From Aplectana chamaeleonis (taxonomy: Eukaryota; Nematoda; Chromadorea; Rhabditida; Cosmocercidae): a stretch of DNA of 64,000 nucleotides. The stretch lies in assembly GCA_029168955.1 (NCBI GenBank), contig JAPDOI010000384.1, forward strand, positions 558,001 to 622,000, in the 5' to 3' direction. Positions 48,967-61,310 of the stretch are shown here, piece after piece. Below the pieces are notes generated by a model, which saw nothing but the letters and a program-made list of their open reading frames with translations, did not search any database and had not been told where the DNA came from. A program made the translations under genes and the position numbers. How positions within the stretch are numbered: the stretch's first letter is position 1; each line of letters opens with the position of its first letter.

Positions 48967-49735
48967 AGATTGAGTAGTGCTTCCTTTGTAGCGTGCGCAA
49001 CATGTAGACTACTAACTGATTATCGTATCGATTCATGCTATTTGGGAATAATTGAAGATTTTTCAGGGATATTACTTCGTAATATCAGAAACGCGATTAA
49101 TTCTACCAAAAAGGGGTCTCCCAAGCAGAATTGGTTTGGTTCTTGTCACAAACGTTCCAAGAAAAAGGGAACAATAGAAGAGTGGAGTGAGGAGAGTATA
49201 CAAAAAGCAAAAAATTTCTTCTGATAGTTCTTTCCTTGGGCGACACTTCTAAAAAGCGAATACAGACCGTTGTCGTATTTTACAAGGAAGAGTACACTGA
49301 TTTCCGTAAAAACTCTAATATCCGTTGACGAGAGTATATAGAAACACTCTTATTTGATGATGTTCTTATGCCGTTTCAAATTTCTTAGCAGCTGGAGCTA
49401 ACCGCCTTTGTAGATCAAGTTGACATCATTTTCTCATTTGATATAAATATGCAGTGCATATGAAGTGCATATGAAGTGCAAATAGCAATACATTTTTGAC
49501 GATTCTCGCATAATCTGAGTCATTTTTGGAGCCACAAAGTACTTTCGTGTAGGATACTGCAACGATTTGCTTTCGCTGTTTTGAAGGGTCGGCCAAGAAA
49601 ATAACTCTCAGAAGATACTGTTCGCTTTTTGTAGACTCTCCTCACTCCAATCTTCTATTGTTTCCTTCTTGTTGGAACGTTTGTGACACGGACCAAACCA
49701 CTTCTGCCTCGGAGGCCCCTTTTGGATAGAATAAG
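48966..49735 (-). mobile_element. Second copy of the satellite-element head (reverse orientation)
   Basis: The reverse complement aligns collinearly with 2581-3330: outer end TCTATCCAAAAGGGG, the TGGTTTGGT motif, left arm, spacer (with TTTGTGG-TCCAAAAAT and TATGCGAGAATCGT matching the first head), right arm, the extension with GATATTACGAAGTAATATC, then CRE units. The match includes the unrepeated spacer, so this is common descent and not just shared inverted repeats. The CRE array at 33801-48966 therefore sits where the stub and satellite A sit in the first element. No matching terminal stem-loop is seen to the left of 33801, so the far end may be lost. Confidence 0.8.
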
Positions 49736-49740
49736 ATATA

Positions 49741-50221
49741 CAGTTTGCCGCGATGTTAAAAGGACATGGTGCGGCTGCGGTCACACGCTAAAACTACGGT
49801 GGAACACGCCAGATTTCATTATCGATCGACAACACAGCTGACATTGTGGGCAAGTCACGTTTTGCTTTATTTTATTGTTTGTTCCGGCATTTATTTTTTT
49901 CTGACTGTTAATTTATTTTGCGAATATGACCTATTCTTAGTGCGTGAGGAGAATTAGCCGTTTGTTCGGGCTTCGAAGTATTTTTTTCCTGTTTTACAAT
50001 CGAAAAGAACGGGGAATTCCTTTCGCACAATAAGAAAAGTCCCTAATCGTAATTTATAAAAAGTCAGAACCAAAAATAATGCCGAAGCAAACAAGAAAAA
50101 AAGGAAAACCAAAACTCACTCAGAAAATGAGCTGTGCCGTTGATCGAAAATGAAATCTTCCACCGTAATTTTAGTGTGTGACCGCAAGCGCACCATGTCC
50201 TTTTAACATTGCGGTAAACTG
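49741..50221. mobile_element. Mariner-type MITE, 481 bp, TA target duplication
   Basis: Inverted termini start CAGTTTGCCGCGATGTTAAA and extend about 75 bp on each side with a few mismatches. TA flanks both ends (49739-49740 and 50222-50223). TA duplication plus CAG ends indicates the Tc1/mariner superfamily. The interior is AT-rich and has no transposase. It landed in or at the very end of the neighbouring head element. Confidence 0.85.
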
Positions 50222-50223
50222 TA

Positions 50224-51112
50224 GTTTGAGCAGTATGAACTCATGGTTAAGGATTAGCCCTTCAACTACCGTTGAAGAGGGATATTTGGCCCAGTTGAAG
50301 ACTGTAAAGCAGTCATCATGTATGCCTGGAGTGACTTGGGCCATACGATACTCTCTCAAATGCTTTACTCCATACTCTTGAATCCGTCGATCGTGCTCCA
50401 TCGTTGCGAAGCCCAATGACTGACCCAACGTGTACGAAAACTATGGATGGGGCCAATGGTTTTGCACCGAGCTATATAACTTCATGTACCATGAAATTAT
50501 ACTGTATTCACATTAGTGTGCATAGTGAAGTGTGCATATATGTTCCAATTAGAAAGTGAGGCGATTTATTCTTTTAGGTGGGTAAAATCGCAACGCCAGC
50601 AGATCTACCAATGTTTCGATTCGGATAGCATCATTATTGTGTACGAAAAAATAATCTTTGATTTCGTTGTTTCTCTCTTGTAGCCTTTTCTAAAGAGCTT
50701 GTACCAAATAAACATAATCTTGTTTGTGAGGCTTTTCTGATCACTTTCGTGTGTTGCGCCATTCTGCAAGATTATGTGCAGCAAGGGAGCTCGAAGACTA
50801 GGTGCAGCCAGGTTATGCCAAAATTCATAATCACCTACAGTCGCGGCCAAAAGATGATTAGATTTCTGTCGGAATCAACACAATCACTTTCCATGGAACT
50901 TTTAACTTCTTTGTCAAGTCTGTCAAGTTTGTTAGTTTTCTACCCCAGCTTTCAAAAAACAATCATTCACTACCAGAACGGTTCTTTACTATCAGAACCC
51001 TGATTCTGAGAGTTATTGAGGCCATAAGTTGCTCAATGGCAATATGACCAACACATGCTCGCTCCTTCTTCCATCATATGGAGGAGATTCGTGCGTTTAT
51101 CGTCACTATTGA
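50224..51112. other. No certain gene
   Basis: A minus-strand frame from 50428 has a natural-looking composition (a tract with HDDCFTVFNWAKYPS), but it reads on into the MITE at 50221 and I know no homologue. It may be a decayed gene or element fragment. Confidence 0.4.
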
Positions 51113-51345
51113 AGGCATAGTCCTATCTCAGAATCGTTTGTTTGCTTCACTGCCCAACTTGAGAACGGTCCCACACTAACTCCAATGGTGCCTCTAGAAT
51201 CGCACAAGGCCCCCTGGAAACGGAGTTGTGGCCCCTCAAAAAATAAGCTGCGGAGGTGTGGTGGACGAGTTGTCCGAGGCTTGTAATTTCCGTCATTCGC
51301 AACCGATGCATACGAGCCGACCTGAAAAAAAGCCCGAGAATTGAG
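51113..51345 (+). repeat. Direct repeat copy 1
   Basis: Aligns with 53272-53512 at very roughly 75% identity. Shared blocks include CTCAGAATCGTTT, AACGGTCCCAC, GGAACGGAGTTATGGCCCCTC-like sequence and GTGGACGAGTTGTCCGAGGC. It is a dispersed non-coding repeat. Confidence 0.75.
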
Positions 51346-51914
51346 AGAAGAACAAGGCTGTTAATCGGAAACAATCGCTCTTCTCGCCACTGTTCAGCTC
51401 GAGAATCGTGAAAGAGGCGTGCCAAAGTGGCTCCTTTATGTGGGCGCCCCAGGGTGGCTCCCCCCTATATTTCGCTTTTTCGAGGAAACGAAGGGTCCGC
51501 ACTTGGCAGGTACTATAAGGGGTGGGTATACTTCACAATTATGTGGGAATCTCAGATTTCGTTCCTGAGCTTGGACTGTGCCTTTAAGACGAGCGTTGGC
51601 CTGTCAAGGATGTTTGATTCGATTGAAGCCGGGTTATTCGTATAGCCACGGCATGAAATCAGCATGATGGTAACTTAGTCTCTCTCTGACTGTGGTTGTC
51701 AAATGTTTGTGTACTTATCGTTCGATAATTGGAAATTATACCAAGACATGTGATGAAACTGTGAAAGCAACACGATTTGCAAAATACTTTCGTGAATCTC
51801 CTTTCAGTCAGCTGTAGGGTGGTACTTCGGCACAATAGCAACTAAACCCATGTACGAATAGATTAGCAGTACACTGCTAACAGCATAAACTGCTGCCTGA
51901 AAGCAGCATCCCCA
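51346..51914. other. No gene seen
   Basis: Short frames only; nothing recognisable. Confidence 0.5.
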
Positions 51915-52470
51915 ACTGTGTGCTGCTTATTCCTTCGCCGACGACATCGACCTCTTATACATGGACTTGCTTGGCACGAGTGGGCTCGGCAGCTCTTCTC
52001 CTTTGTGTCTGCTCATACTTCTCTCCAATGATTTGCTCAACTTGAGTGAAGACTGCGGCATTCTCTTCTACGGCGGCGGCGGATGTATAAGCCGGTCACC
52101 CTCAATGAGAAGGCAGATGACCGTTCAAGGCCGAACCGAGAAGGTGACCTGGCATCACATTCTGAACCCCGAGAAGATCATTCTAAGGCTCATCGCGAGG
52201 AAAGCATACTCCTCGTGAACCGCTTCGAAGATGATGTCCGTATTGGGGACCGTGGCAAGGCTGGCTCCCTTGCTGTGCGCGGTGACAGCGATCATATCTT
52301 CCTCCGTTCGCAGAACATGCAGCGGATAACGAAGGTAGCACTTCAGGCCAGACATCGAGTTCAACCGCTCCTCATCAGTTGCATCTCCTGCTGCGAGCAG
52401 CAGCTGCTGCTGACAATCGGAGTTTGAATCCGACGTCAGCCCTGGGCTGCAACTCCCACTGTGCCGCCTA
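51915..52470. other. Possible coding remnant, strand undecided
   Basis: This GC-richer block has codon-like composition (purine first, pyrimidine last) on both strands in the same register. On the minus strand an open stretch from about 52440 to 52155 reads like protein (with DATDEERLNSMSGLKCYL and DIIFEAVHEEYAFL), and another at about 52085-51957 contains VEQIIGEKYEQTQRRR before a stop. On the plus strand 52083-52427 is also open (114 codons). I cannot name a family for either reading. It may be exons of a host gene or a decayed copy; the repeats on either side argue against an intact gene. Confidence 0.35.
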
Positions 52471-53271
52471 TTTCACCACGACTGTCTTAGCATGCCATAC
52501 GAAAGATCACCCTTTCGTCATGAATTTAAAAGAAGAAGCAACGGAGCACTCAAACCGCCGTAGAATGTTAGATAGATGAGAGAGTTTTAGTCCCAATAAA
52601 CCTCCACGTTCAAAAAATATCACCCCCTGACCGAACCTCGAACCACTTTCTCCTCCAAAGGCTGGTCACTTTCTTTTTTTTTATCTTGGAAAACGTACTA
52701 AGTGAACTTTTTGTCCGGGTGTTTTCTGCCAAGGTGATTTGTGACCGGTCTGAGATCTTCCGTCCGGTCGTTTTTGTTGCTGTTTACCACACTTATTAAT
52801 CTGATTTTTCTTATGTTGAACGTTGAACATCATAAAAATGGCCTTTTCATGAATCCCCGGGAAGCCTCCCAGTAAGATCTAAAATTCAGAAAAATCCAAA
52901 ATTCATGATTCGGGAGCGTCTTTAGAGCGTGTTGGACGGGGAAAACGCTCAAAAACAAGGTATAACGGCAAATCACAGGTGTCGGCCAGCCCCCTTATCA
53001 ACGAGATTTTCATTAATGCTCGCTTGTCCTTCTTCGATTTTCTTTTGAAGTAGTCAGTGGTCTCCAGAAAAGCTCAAAAATTACTTTAGAAGCAAATGTT
53101 GACAACACAGGCATTCATAGAATTCTTGATAGCTGGGGGCGGGCGGACACCAAGCAATAACTCAATCCTGAGCGTTTTTTACAACTTTTCACTTATTTTC
53201 GCATTTGTGATGGCCAAATCTACCATCTAATGAGGATACCACAACAGTCGTTTTCATCGCGACCCCGGCCT
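52471..53271. other. No gene seen
   Basis: Short frames only, with no clear repeat structure. Confidence 0.5.
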
Positions 53272-53512
53272 TTATAGTCACAGTCCAACCTCAGAATCGT
53301 TTTTCCATTTTCCTACCTATCTTGAAAACGGTCCCACGTTGATTACACTGATGCCTCTGAAAACGTACAAGACCACCTAGGAACGGAGTTATGGCCCCTC
53401 ACAAATTTAGCTTCGGAAACATGGTGGACGAGTTGTCCGAGGCTTGTAACTTCCGTCATTTCCAACCGATGTGTACGCGCTGGCTTGAATAATCAGAGAG
53501 GCTGAGAATGAA
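53272..53512 (+). repeat. Direct repeat copy 2
   Basis: Partner of 51113-51345 in the same orientation, 2.16 kb away. Confidence 0.75.
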
Positions 53513-53697
53513 GGGAAGAATTGGCAGGGTCAGGAAGACCGTTGTCCAGGACCTCGACGGAGCCACGTCCCCCCCCCTCCCTTGAAGATCAAAGTTTCTG
53601 AAAAATGTTCAAAACTTCTCAGGCTCCGAGAAAATTCTAAAAGTTTTTGTAGTCAAGAATTTATTTATGTATTTATTTATTTATTTAATTACGTCAC

Positions 53698-54590
53698 TTA
53701 AGGCGAAGCGTGGTAGAGTAATACACGAGACGATACCAAGTCAACCAAACAATAATCAAAATTCAGAAGTTTCTTCCCTGCTAAACGTTTGAAGGCACGA
53801 AAACCGAGTGGGTGAGGAGGAGAATCCACCTCCAAAGAAATGAAGATGGCGCCCGCTCTGCAGGTGAAGCTAGCTGAGCGGACCGTGGTTTCAGGAGTAT
53901 CGTAAGAGATCTTAAGTGAGCTTCCCCGTGTCCTAAAAATTAATAACCGGTGGAATATGGACGACTTAGCTTTTATAATACCAGAAAGAATCTTGAACAC
54001 CATACAGACGTCACTTAATCGCCGCCGAGAATGTAGAGTGTGCAGCTTGAGCTTCTGATTCCTGCTTTTAGAAGAGGGCAAACTGCGAAAGGAGCAAGAG
54101 AACGCTTTAACAAACACCTTCCGAGTAAAATTCTCTTGAACCTTCTCAAGCAAGCGATTATCTTTTTTCCTAATCGGACAAAAAACTGAGGTCCCACATT
54201 CCACAGTAGGCCTAACGTATGTCCTGTAGGCTCTGACGAGTAGATGCTCGTCCGGTGACGTCAACCCTTTGAAAATCTGGAAGGTACGTGTCATAGCTTT
54301 TTTATGCGAAAATTTCCAGTGATCCGAGAAATCTAGTTTGTCCGTATAGTGGAAATCAAGGTCTTGGACAACAGAAACAATGCCCAAAGCATGACTACCA
54401 AGTCTATAAGTGGAGAGACCAGAGGTCCCTCCTATTCTCATACAAACAGTTTTCTCAGGTGCTAAAGGTAGTTTCCAGGTAATCGACCAATTCGAAATAC
54501 TATCCAAAGCAGCCTGCATTTTTTCGTGATCCTCGTCGCTTACCAGTACACGATATATTTTCAGATGATCGGCAAATTGTTTGTATTCTA
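53698..54590 (-). pseudogene. CR1-like RT end and C-terminal domain
   Basis: Open from 54519 to the stop at 53698, with the RT active-site region just upstream. The motif C equivalent reads FADH where FADD is needed, and a TGA lies about 10 codons before it (near 54598). The rest carries the conserved C-terminal pattern of these LINEs: a segment like AYRTYVRPTVECGTSVFCP, a KVQENFTRKVF segment, then LHSRRRLSDVCMVFKILSG. The histidine in the active site makes the enzyme inactive as read. Confidence 0.85.
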
Positions 54591-54594
54591 CACC

Positions 54595-55957
54595 TCACGT
54601 CTCCAAAATTCCGGGAAGCTCTGCTGAGTACAGCGCAAACAAGATAGGAGATAAAACTCCTCCTTGAGGAACGCCACTCATCACTGGTCTGCTAGAAGAA
54701 AAGCTATTCCCGATTTTAACTTGGAAAGTTCTCCCAGAAAGATATTCCTTGAAGGCAGTGTTCACGATGATTTTCGTTCCCGAGTTTTCCACTCAAAACA
54801 AAGCGTTGGCCACCGAGTGTTACAGAAATACGAAGAAACGGCAAGAAACGCACTAAAACGTCATATTTCAGTGACATTAATCTCTGGCCTGGTCCAGTTG
54901 TATGAACATGTTCGCGGTGGTTGTCACCGGTGAAAAATGGGATCAGTCGAAAATGGGAGAATATTCCAGGCAAAATAGTACTAATTAGGGTCCGAAGAAA
55001 AAACAGAGCCAACGGAGCCACAGAAAGCAAATAATCGTAAAGGACGGGCCCACAAATGATTTCATTGTCACAACGAACAGTTCCTGTGAGAGTAAAGAGG
55101 TGGGGTGAGAGTAAAGGATTTCTTGACCTTCTGGTGCGTTTTTCTCGATTCCTTCGTCATTTATGTTCTACCCGGGGGCAAACAATCGATTCAGCTATTA
55201 ATCTCGAAAACGAAGATTATCGTGAAGACTGCCTTTAAACCAACTGATCATTAATGGATGAAACCTCAGGAGCGGAGCCTTATGCAACAGCATAGAATGG
55301 TCCATCTTATCGAACGCTTTCGAAAAGTCAAAATAGACAACATCACAGGCTTTTTTTACATCCATGTACTCACTCCAATCATTTATACATTCTAGAAGAT
55401 TCGTTTCCACAGATTTCCCTGGCACAAAACCATGTTGGTTAGCGGGGATAATTGCGTAACTTTACAGATGATCCAGGATGTGTCTTTTCACCAATTTTTC
55501 GAAAATCCTGCAGAAAGACGATGTGATGCTAATCGGTCTATAATTCTCAACTGAATTAGCGGGCTCTTTTTTTAAGAAGGGGCCTAACAAAGGACCGCTT
55601 CCATCTGAGAGGAATTTCAGAACGGAAAAGGGATTGATTGAAAATGAAGGATAAAGGACCGACAATAATATGGGTAATGTTTTTGACAAAAATAGCCGGT
55701 ACAAAATCAGGAGTAAGCGAAAGGGATGAAGGCAAATCCACTAAGAGCTTGTACAACGAGGCACCATCAAACCCTAGGGAACTGGCCATTGGGAACTCTA
55801 CAGTGGGGTTAAATACAGGCAGTTGATTGCATGCATCACTGAAAACCTCCCCAAGTTTGTCCGCGAGCAAGTTGGCCTTATCCACGTCCGGAACGACAAT
55901 GTTTCCTGATCTCTCCAGGCAATGAATTTTACAAGATGGCTTGAGTTTTTTGTTCAA
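54595..55957 (-). pseudogene. CR1-like reverse transcriptase, fingers and palm
   Basis: Pieces in different frames carry RT motifs in order: a linker at 55957-55560, ENYRPISITSSFCRIFEKLV (about 55545), motif A FDFSKAFDKMDH (about 55320), then after the MITE EYLSGRTFQVKIGN and motif B SGVPQGGVLSPILFALY (about 54660). Frame changes near 55560 and between about 55425 and 55460 break the gene in addition to the MITE. Confidence 0.88.
54753..55234. mobile_element. 482-bp MITE inside the LINE RT, TTAA-type site
   Basis: Inverted ends AGGCAGTGTTCACGATGAT and AGGCAGTCTTCACGATAAT, read inwards from each side, enclose AT-rich non-coding DNA. The flanks are TTGA (54749-54752) and TTAA (55235-55238), consistent with a TTAA target duplication carrying one substitution. 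Removing it rejoins the RT between WFK and EYLSG. A TTAA target points to the piggyBac group, which is inference. Confidence 0.75.
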
Positions 55958-56226
55958 GAATTTGAAAAAAACCCATTTTTATTTCCTAAAATGATCTTCT
56001 TTTCAAGGTTCCTATTGAATTTCTTTAAACGGGCCTCGAATCTGCAGGAATACTGCCTGAATCTTGACCAGTCACCCTCCAAATGAGAAGTGCTGGCCAA
56101 CTTAAACAAACAACTCCTATGTTCCAACATGTTTCGAAGATAGGGCGGCAAGCATGAGCGTGAAACACAAACTCGCTTAATAGGAACAAACATCTCAATA
56201 CCATGCTGCAAAGACGCAATGAACAA

Positions 56227-57055
<829 letters not shown>

Positions 57056-57244
57056 TTAAGTCTCAGAAAAAAACATATAAGTCATAAAATTTTCCAAGAA
57101 CCAAATCGATATGGATCCCGTTCCTTTAAAGAGATCTAACATTACTAAAAAAAAAACGGATATCTTTTTCAAGGAAGAAGGAGCCGCAATCTGTTTAAAA
57201 AACTTTTTGACCTACAGGAACCCTCGGAGGGAAGAACAACCTGG

Positions 57245-59008
57245 GTTGGGATTCATGAACGCAGCCGGCTAGGTTTGGGTTTGGTTAGGGCAGCAACCCC
57301 AGCGGTAGCCAAACCGCGAACCGGCATTCACAACTGCCCCATCGCGGTTGGGTGGCTAACCAGTCCGCGGTCACGTACTTGCCACTCAATTGAATCTCGA
57401 TTGGAGAAAATCAATATTGGCACTCGGGTCGGATTTTCCCTAACCCGTCACTGTTTTCATGGCACATGATTGTTATTTTTGCTTGCTTTTTGAATTCTAA
57501 TTTTTGCCTCCCTTGTGCTTTACCTTCTTCAATGGATCGCATGCATTCAAAGGTATTTTCCTCAACTTGGAGATGTTTTTTTTTTTCATTTCTGAGATTT
57601 TCAATTTTTCCTTCCTTTTCAACAGATCCTTTTTGGTTTTTTAAAAGTACATAAAGTGGTGCTGCTTGTTCACGATGAGCGGTAAACCTGCTGGCGAAAT
57701 TTTAACCCCAATTTTAGCTTTTTTTTTCTCGCATTACTAGCCTTTTCAACTTGTTTTTTTTTCTCGAAACGCCCCTCTAATTTTTTTGTGTGTTTCACAT
57801 GGCTTAGGTGTTGCTGCAGGGATCATATTCGTCCTCTTGATGAGTTTTTGACCTCAAGCTCTCCGTTTGTCGTTTGACTTCCGAGTTTTTACATTTCATA
57901 TTTTTCTAAAAATCCCTTTTTTGTTTTTTTTTCTTTGTTATTCTTACACAAGCTTAACGTCGCTCACAACAGGAGAAAACTAAAACGATTCTTTGGGAAA
58001 ATCATGTGGAAAAATCTCGAAACGCAAGGGAAAAACAGAAAATCGAGCTAAAAACATCGAGAAGACCCAGGCTGATCACAGAACCATTAACAAAAAAAAA
58101 CTCTCAAAAAATTAAAAATCCAAGTGGGCGCTTTGGAAAAAAAAAGGTAAGAAGAAGAGTTGTAAATGCGAAAAAGAAAAATCATGTGGATGAGGCGAAT
58201 CGGGTTTCGAAAACGCACCACGAAACCCCAGGCTGACAAAAAGGGTGCGGCATCACAGTACCAAACCAAGTTGGGGTTTTCTAAAAGAAAAATAATAAAA
58301 ACGTGTAGGAAAAGTGCTGAGAAAAATTCTGAAAATAAGGGAATTTGGAGCCGAAATGGAGAAACCACAACGAAGAGCCTGTGGCTGATCAGTTAATGTT
58401 CAGCGCACGGAAGACTTAGAAGACTTGAAAGAATTAGAAACAAAAAGTGGAGGCAAAAAGAACAACGGTGTGCGATAAAATAAAGAAGAGAGCGAGAGCA
58501 GGGACAGGCGTAGAGATTTTAGTTAGTCATGGGCAACATACATGAAACTTACAGATGAGGTTGATGATTCTGAGGATTTTCATTGTTATCATTATGGCTA
58601 GCGGTCCTATAATATGACAGTCAATAACGAGCGGCATTCCTGTATTTTCAAATTGCCTCGGAGATATCAAGTTTTTATGCGTATTCGCAAAAGGTTTTGG
58701 AATAAATTGTGCTCATTGTCCATATCCACAAAATGGAATTTATTTTATTCAGATATTCTGAGAAAACCCTCGTTTGCGAATAACCAGATCGGTATTTCCT
58801 CGAGCCTCAGTGTTGTGCACTAACAAAACGCACTACCGATTTGACGACTAAGCCGCAAAACCGCTGCTAACCAAGGCTAAACTCAGCTCCGAGGTGCGGT
58901 TACGCGCAGCCCAATCGTAGCCCAGCCGTAACCAAACCGGATTTTTTGTGAATGCCGGTTTCCTCCGCTAGCCCAGCCGTAACCGTGGTTTGCCTTTCAT
59001 GAATCCCA
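57245..59008. mobile_element. 1.76 kb inverted-repeat element inside the LINE
   Basis: Ends read TTGGGATTCATGAA and, inverted, CTGGGATTCATGAA. Similarity continues for over 100 bp with GGTTTGGTTAGGGC/GGTTTGGTTACGGC and ACCGGCATTCACAA blocks. The interior is AT-rich with poly-T and poly-A tracts and no transposase; a lysine-rich frame at 58006-58236 looks spurious. LINE ORF1 ends abruptly at its right border and ORF2 sequence resumes to its left. No clear target duplication is visible, so the class is unknown. Confidence 0.7.
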
Positions 59009-59764
59009 GCAGTGTTGAAGGCCAGGCGGCAACCCACCCTCCGTCGCAAGGGAGGAGCAGTCACGATCCCCTCTACCAGGAAGCTGATTATCCACTCTAG
59101 AGGGCGCCGAAGCTGCCTTCGCTTGCTTCAATTGAGCGATCGGAAGGGACTCCCTCAGAGAGACCCTCCCACCGTAAGAGGAGCGAAGCTTAGGAGCTTT
59201 TTGTACAGCCATTTTCTGGAGCACCGAAGCAGGTAGGACAACTTGAAGAAGCCTTGTCTTCCAAGGCTCAGGCTTACCCAACCTATACACTGTAACAGGT
59301 ATGCACTGGATATTTAGGAAATGAAGAACATTCGAAGCACTAGAAAAGTCATAACGCACACGATCAGAAATAGACCAGCGTATTTGCTCAGGAACACCAC
59401 GAATAACAATGGAGCGACGGCGCTCAGCTTCATGGTAGGCCTCTGAATCTAGAGCAGATGACTTGATGAGCGATGATCCGCCAGTTGAGCGATCATCGAC
59501 GGAATCATCACCCCTAAACTCCAAGACCCTCCCCGAAGAAACAAAACAATTACAGCCCATTTTCGAACTAGTATTCTCAAGCTCAAGAGATTTCACCTTG
59601 TTCTCCAACACACGATTCCTATCTAGGATGGCGTTAGATTGCGCTCTCGAGTCGCACAAATACCGCAATAGATCTCTAAGATGGCCAGGCAAGGAGTCGT
59701 CATCTACCACTCGATCGATCAGCCCTGATACGGCATCAACGTCGATCACAGGAAACGAAGACAT
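58997..59764 (-). pseudogene. LINE ORF1-like protein, truncated by insertion
   Basis: 255 codons from the methionine at 59764. Residues about 40-70 look like a coiled coil (leucine-rich, VLENKVKSLELEN). About 112-190 resembles the RNA-binding region of CR1-type ORF1 proteins: ERRRSIVIRGVPE, then VYRLGKPEPWKTRLLQVVLP. Such proteins coat LINE RNA and act as chaperones. The last few residues are encoded by the inserted element at 59008, so the natural C-terminus is lost. Confidence 0.75.
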
Positions 59765-60000
59765 GGTGAATCAAAATGAAGAACGAGGAGCACGAAAAAA
59801 ATTCGATCGAACGAAATAGAACCACCGAAACTGGTAAACCTTATAAGGCGGCACGAGAAGATGGATAAATGTATAGGACCCCTGCCGCCGGGGGGAAACA
59901 CAGAAAGTCGATCAACCACATTCTCAGCAGAAGAACGAGCACCACTCGACGATTCCACAGCAGGCCAGCAAACGAACCAGTGGGGATTAGAAGGCATAAG

Positions 60001-60912
60001 TCGAAATTATGAGCAGATATGAACCGCTTTAGTGAGTAATGAGACGATGGCCACCAGAGGGGAGAAAGGGCAGCCGCACGTGGTGACGATTGGTATCGAA
60101 TGTAAAGAAAATTTTAAAAAATAGTATTTTCCAAACTGAATTTTCGAAAACTGACTACTGCACTTCCTATCCGACTGATTAGCCTTGGAGAGTGCATATA
60201 ATTTCGACTTGCCCTTGAGCAACGACATCTGTATTGAGAAAGAAGTAATTGAAATAGTGACACAGATCGTCTCACGGTCTCGTGAAGGCATAACGATGAA
60301 GAAAAGTGTGGGCAAATTGAAGAAGAAATCAAAAAACGCTGGGTACTTGTTCCTTGCTTGCATTAAGTTCTGTCCTAATCTTGACCGTGCAGTAAGCTAA
60401 CAAAAAGACAGGAATGATTTAAAAATGACGTACATAATAGGCGATCTCGAGGTGATAGGAGATTTCCGTAGTGGAGGAATTCACGGTGAGGATGTAGCAA
60501 GTTTTCTAACTTTCAATACATACCAACCTCTATGAGGGCAAAACTCTGGCGTATGCCGAGCATTATTCGGGGACGTTTTGGACTCTCGATAACAGCTCAC
60601 TGATAATAAGGCTTCACGACACCTGGCTGCAAACTTAGTTGGATGGGGTCACTCAGGATTTGAGGGAAGGATTAACACTATCGAAACTTAGCACACGGAA
60701 TCCCTGTAAGAACAATGACTGATAGCACTATCAAATAGCAGATACCAACAGAAGTCTACGTTTTGACGGATAAGAAACCTCCAACTAGGTTTGCGAAACC
60801 TCCGTCTGGGTGGAACCCTTTTGTGGGTGCGTAAACCTGCACAGGTTCAAAAAAGCTAGATATCCAACTCGTATTTGTTAAACAGAACGAGTGCGGGTGG
60901 AAGAGGTAGTGT
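60001..60912. other. No gene seen
   Basis: Short frames of about 70-118 codons on both strands overlap each other near 60.0-60.4 kb and show no known motif. Confidence 0.5.
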
Positions 60913-60974
60913 CACCGGCGGTGGCTTTGCGGGCACTGTACTGTGCAACAGTGCCCGCAAAACCACCGCCGGTG
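60913..60974. other. Very strong 27-bp hairpin
   Basis: CACCGGCGGTGG (60913-60924) pairs with 60963-60974, and CTTTGCGGGCACTGT (60925-60939) pairs with 60948-60962 except for one C-A mismatch. The loop is ACTGTGCA. It could be the end of a fold-back element or a hairpin RNA; no flanking evidence decides. Confidence 0.85.
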
Positions 60975-61260
60975 GCAGACGCGGTTTAGCATTGCAGCGC
61001 CATATTTTTTCCGCAGATCGCCGCAGTGGTAAATTAAATCCCCTTGCTCCGAAGTTCTCTAAATTGAGGAGTTTTCGAGCGAAATCGTTGTGGTTAGTGG
61101 AAGATAGGCGAAGGGTGAAAATTTAATCTTCGGGATCTTAGGAGTGCTCTTTTGAAAAAAAAATCTCTAAAAACGGCCGCAAGGTCGCCCGCAAAGTCCG
61201 CAACCAAAGGTTCTCAGGAGCAATATTAAAAATTGCTCTGCGGCGAGCCGTCGAAAACTA

Positions 61261-61310
61261 CCGCGCACCAAAGCCAAACTAAGCTGTGTCGGTTTGGCTT
61301 TAGAGCGCGG
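61261..61310. other. Two-part hairpin
   Basis: AAAGCCAAAC (61270-61279) pairs with GTTTGGCTTT (61292-61301), and outside it CCGCGC (61261-61266) pairs with GCGCGG (61305-61310). It lies about 300 bp from the hairpin at 60913 and may belong to the same unclassified element. Confidence 0.7.

Noticed and set aside
50171..50428. Minus-strand 85-codon gene
   Set aside because: Its end is read from the MITE at 50221; no homologue is recognised and there is no supporting context.
51915..51960. FADDIDLL on the plus strand as a reverse transcriptase active site
   Set aside because: The surrounding residues lack other RT motifs and the following sequence is hydrophobic; it is probably a chance match.
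58006..58396. Lysine-rich frames as a DNA-binding protein
   Set aside because: They lie in A-rich interior sequence of an inverted-repeat element and overlap each other in several frames.
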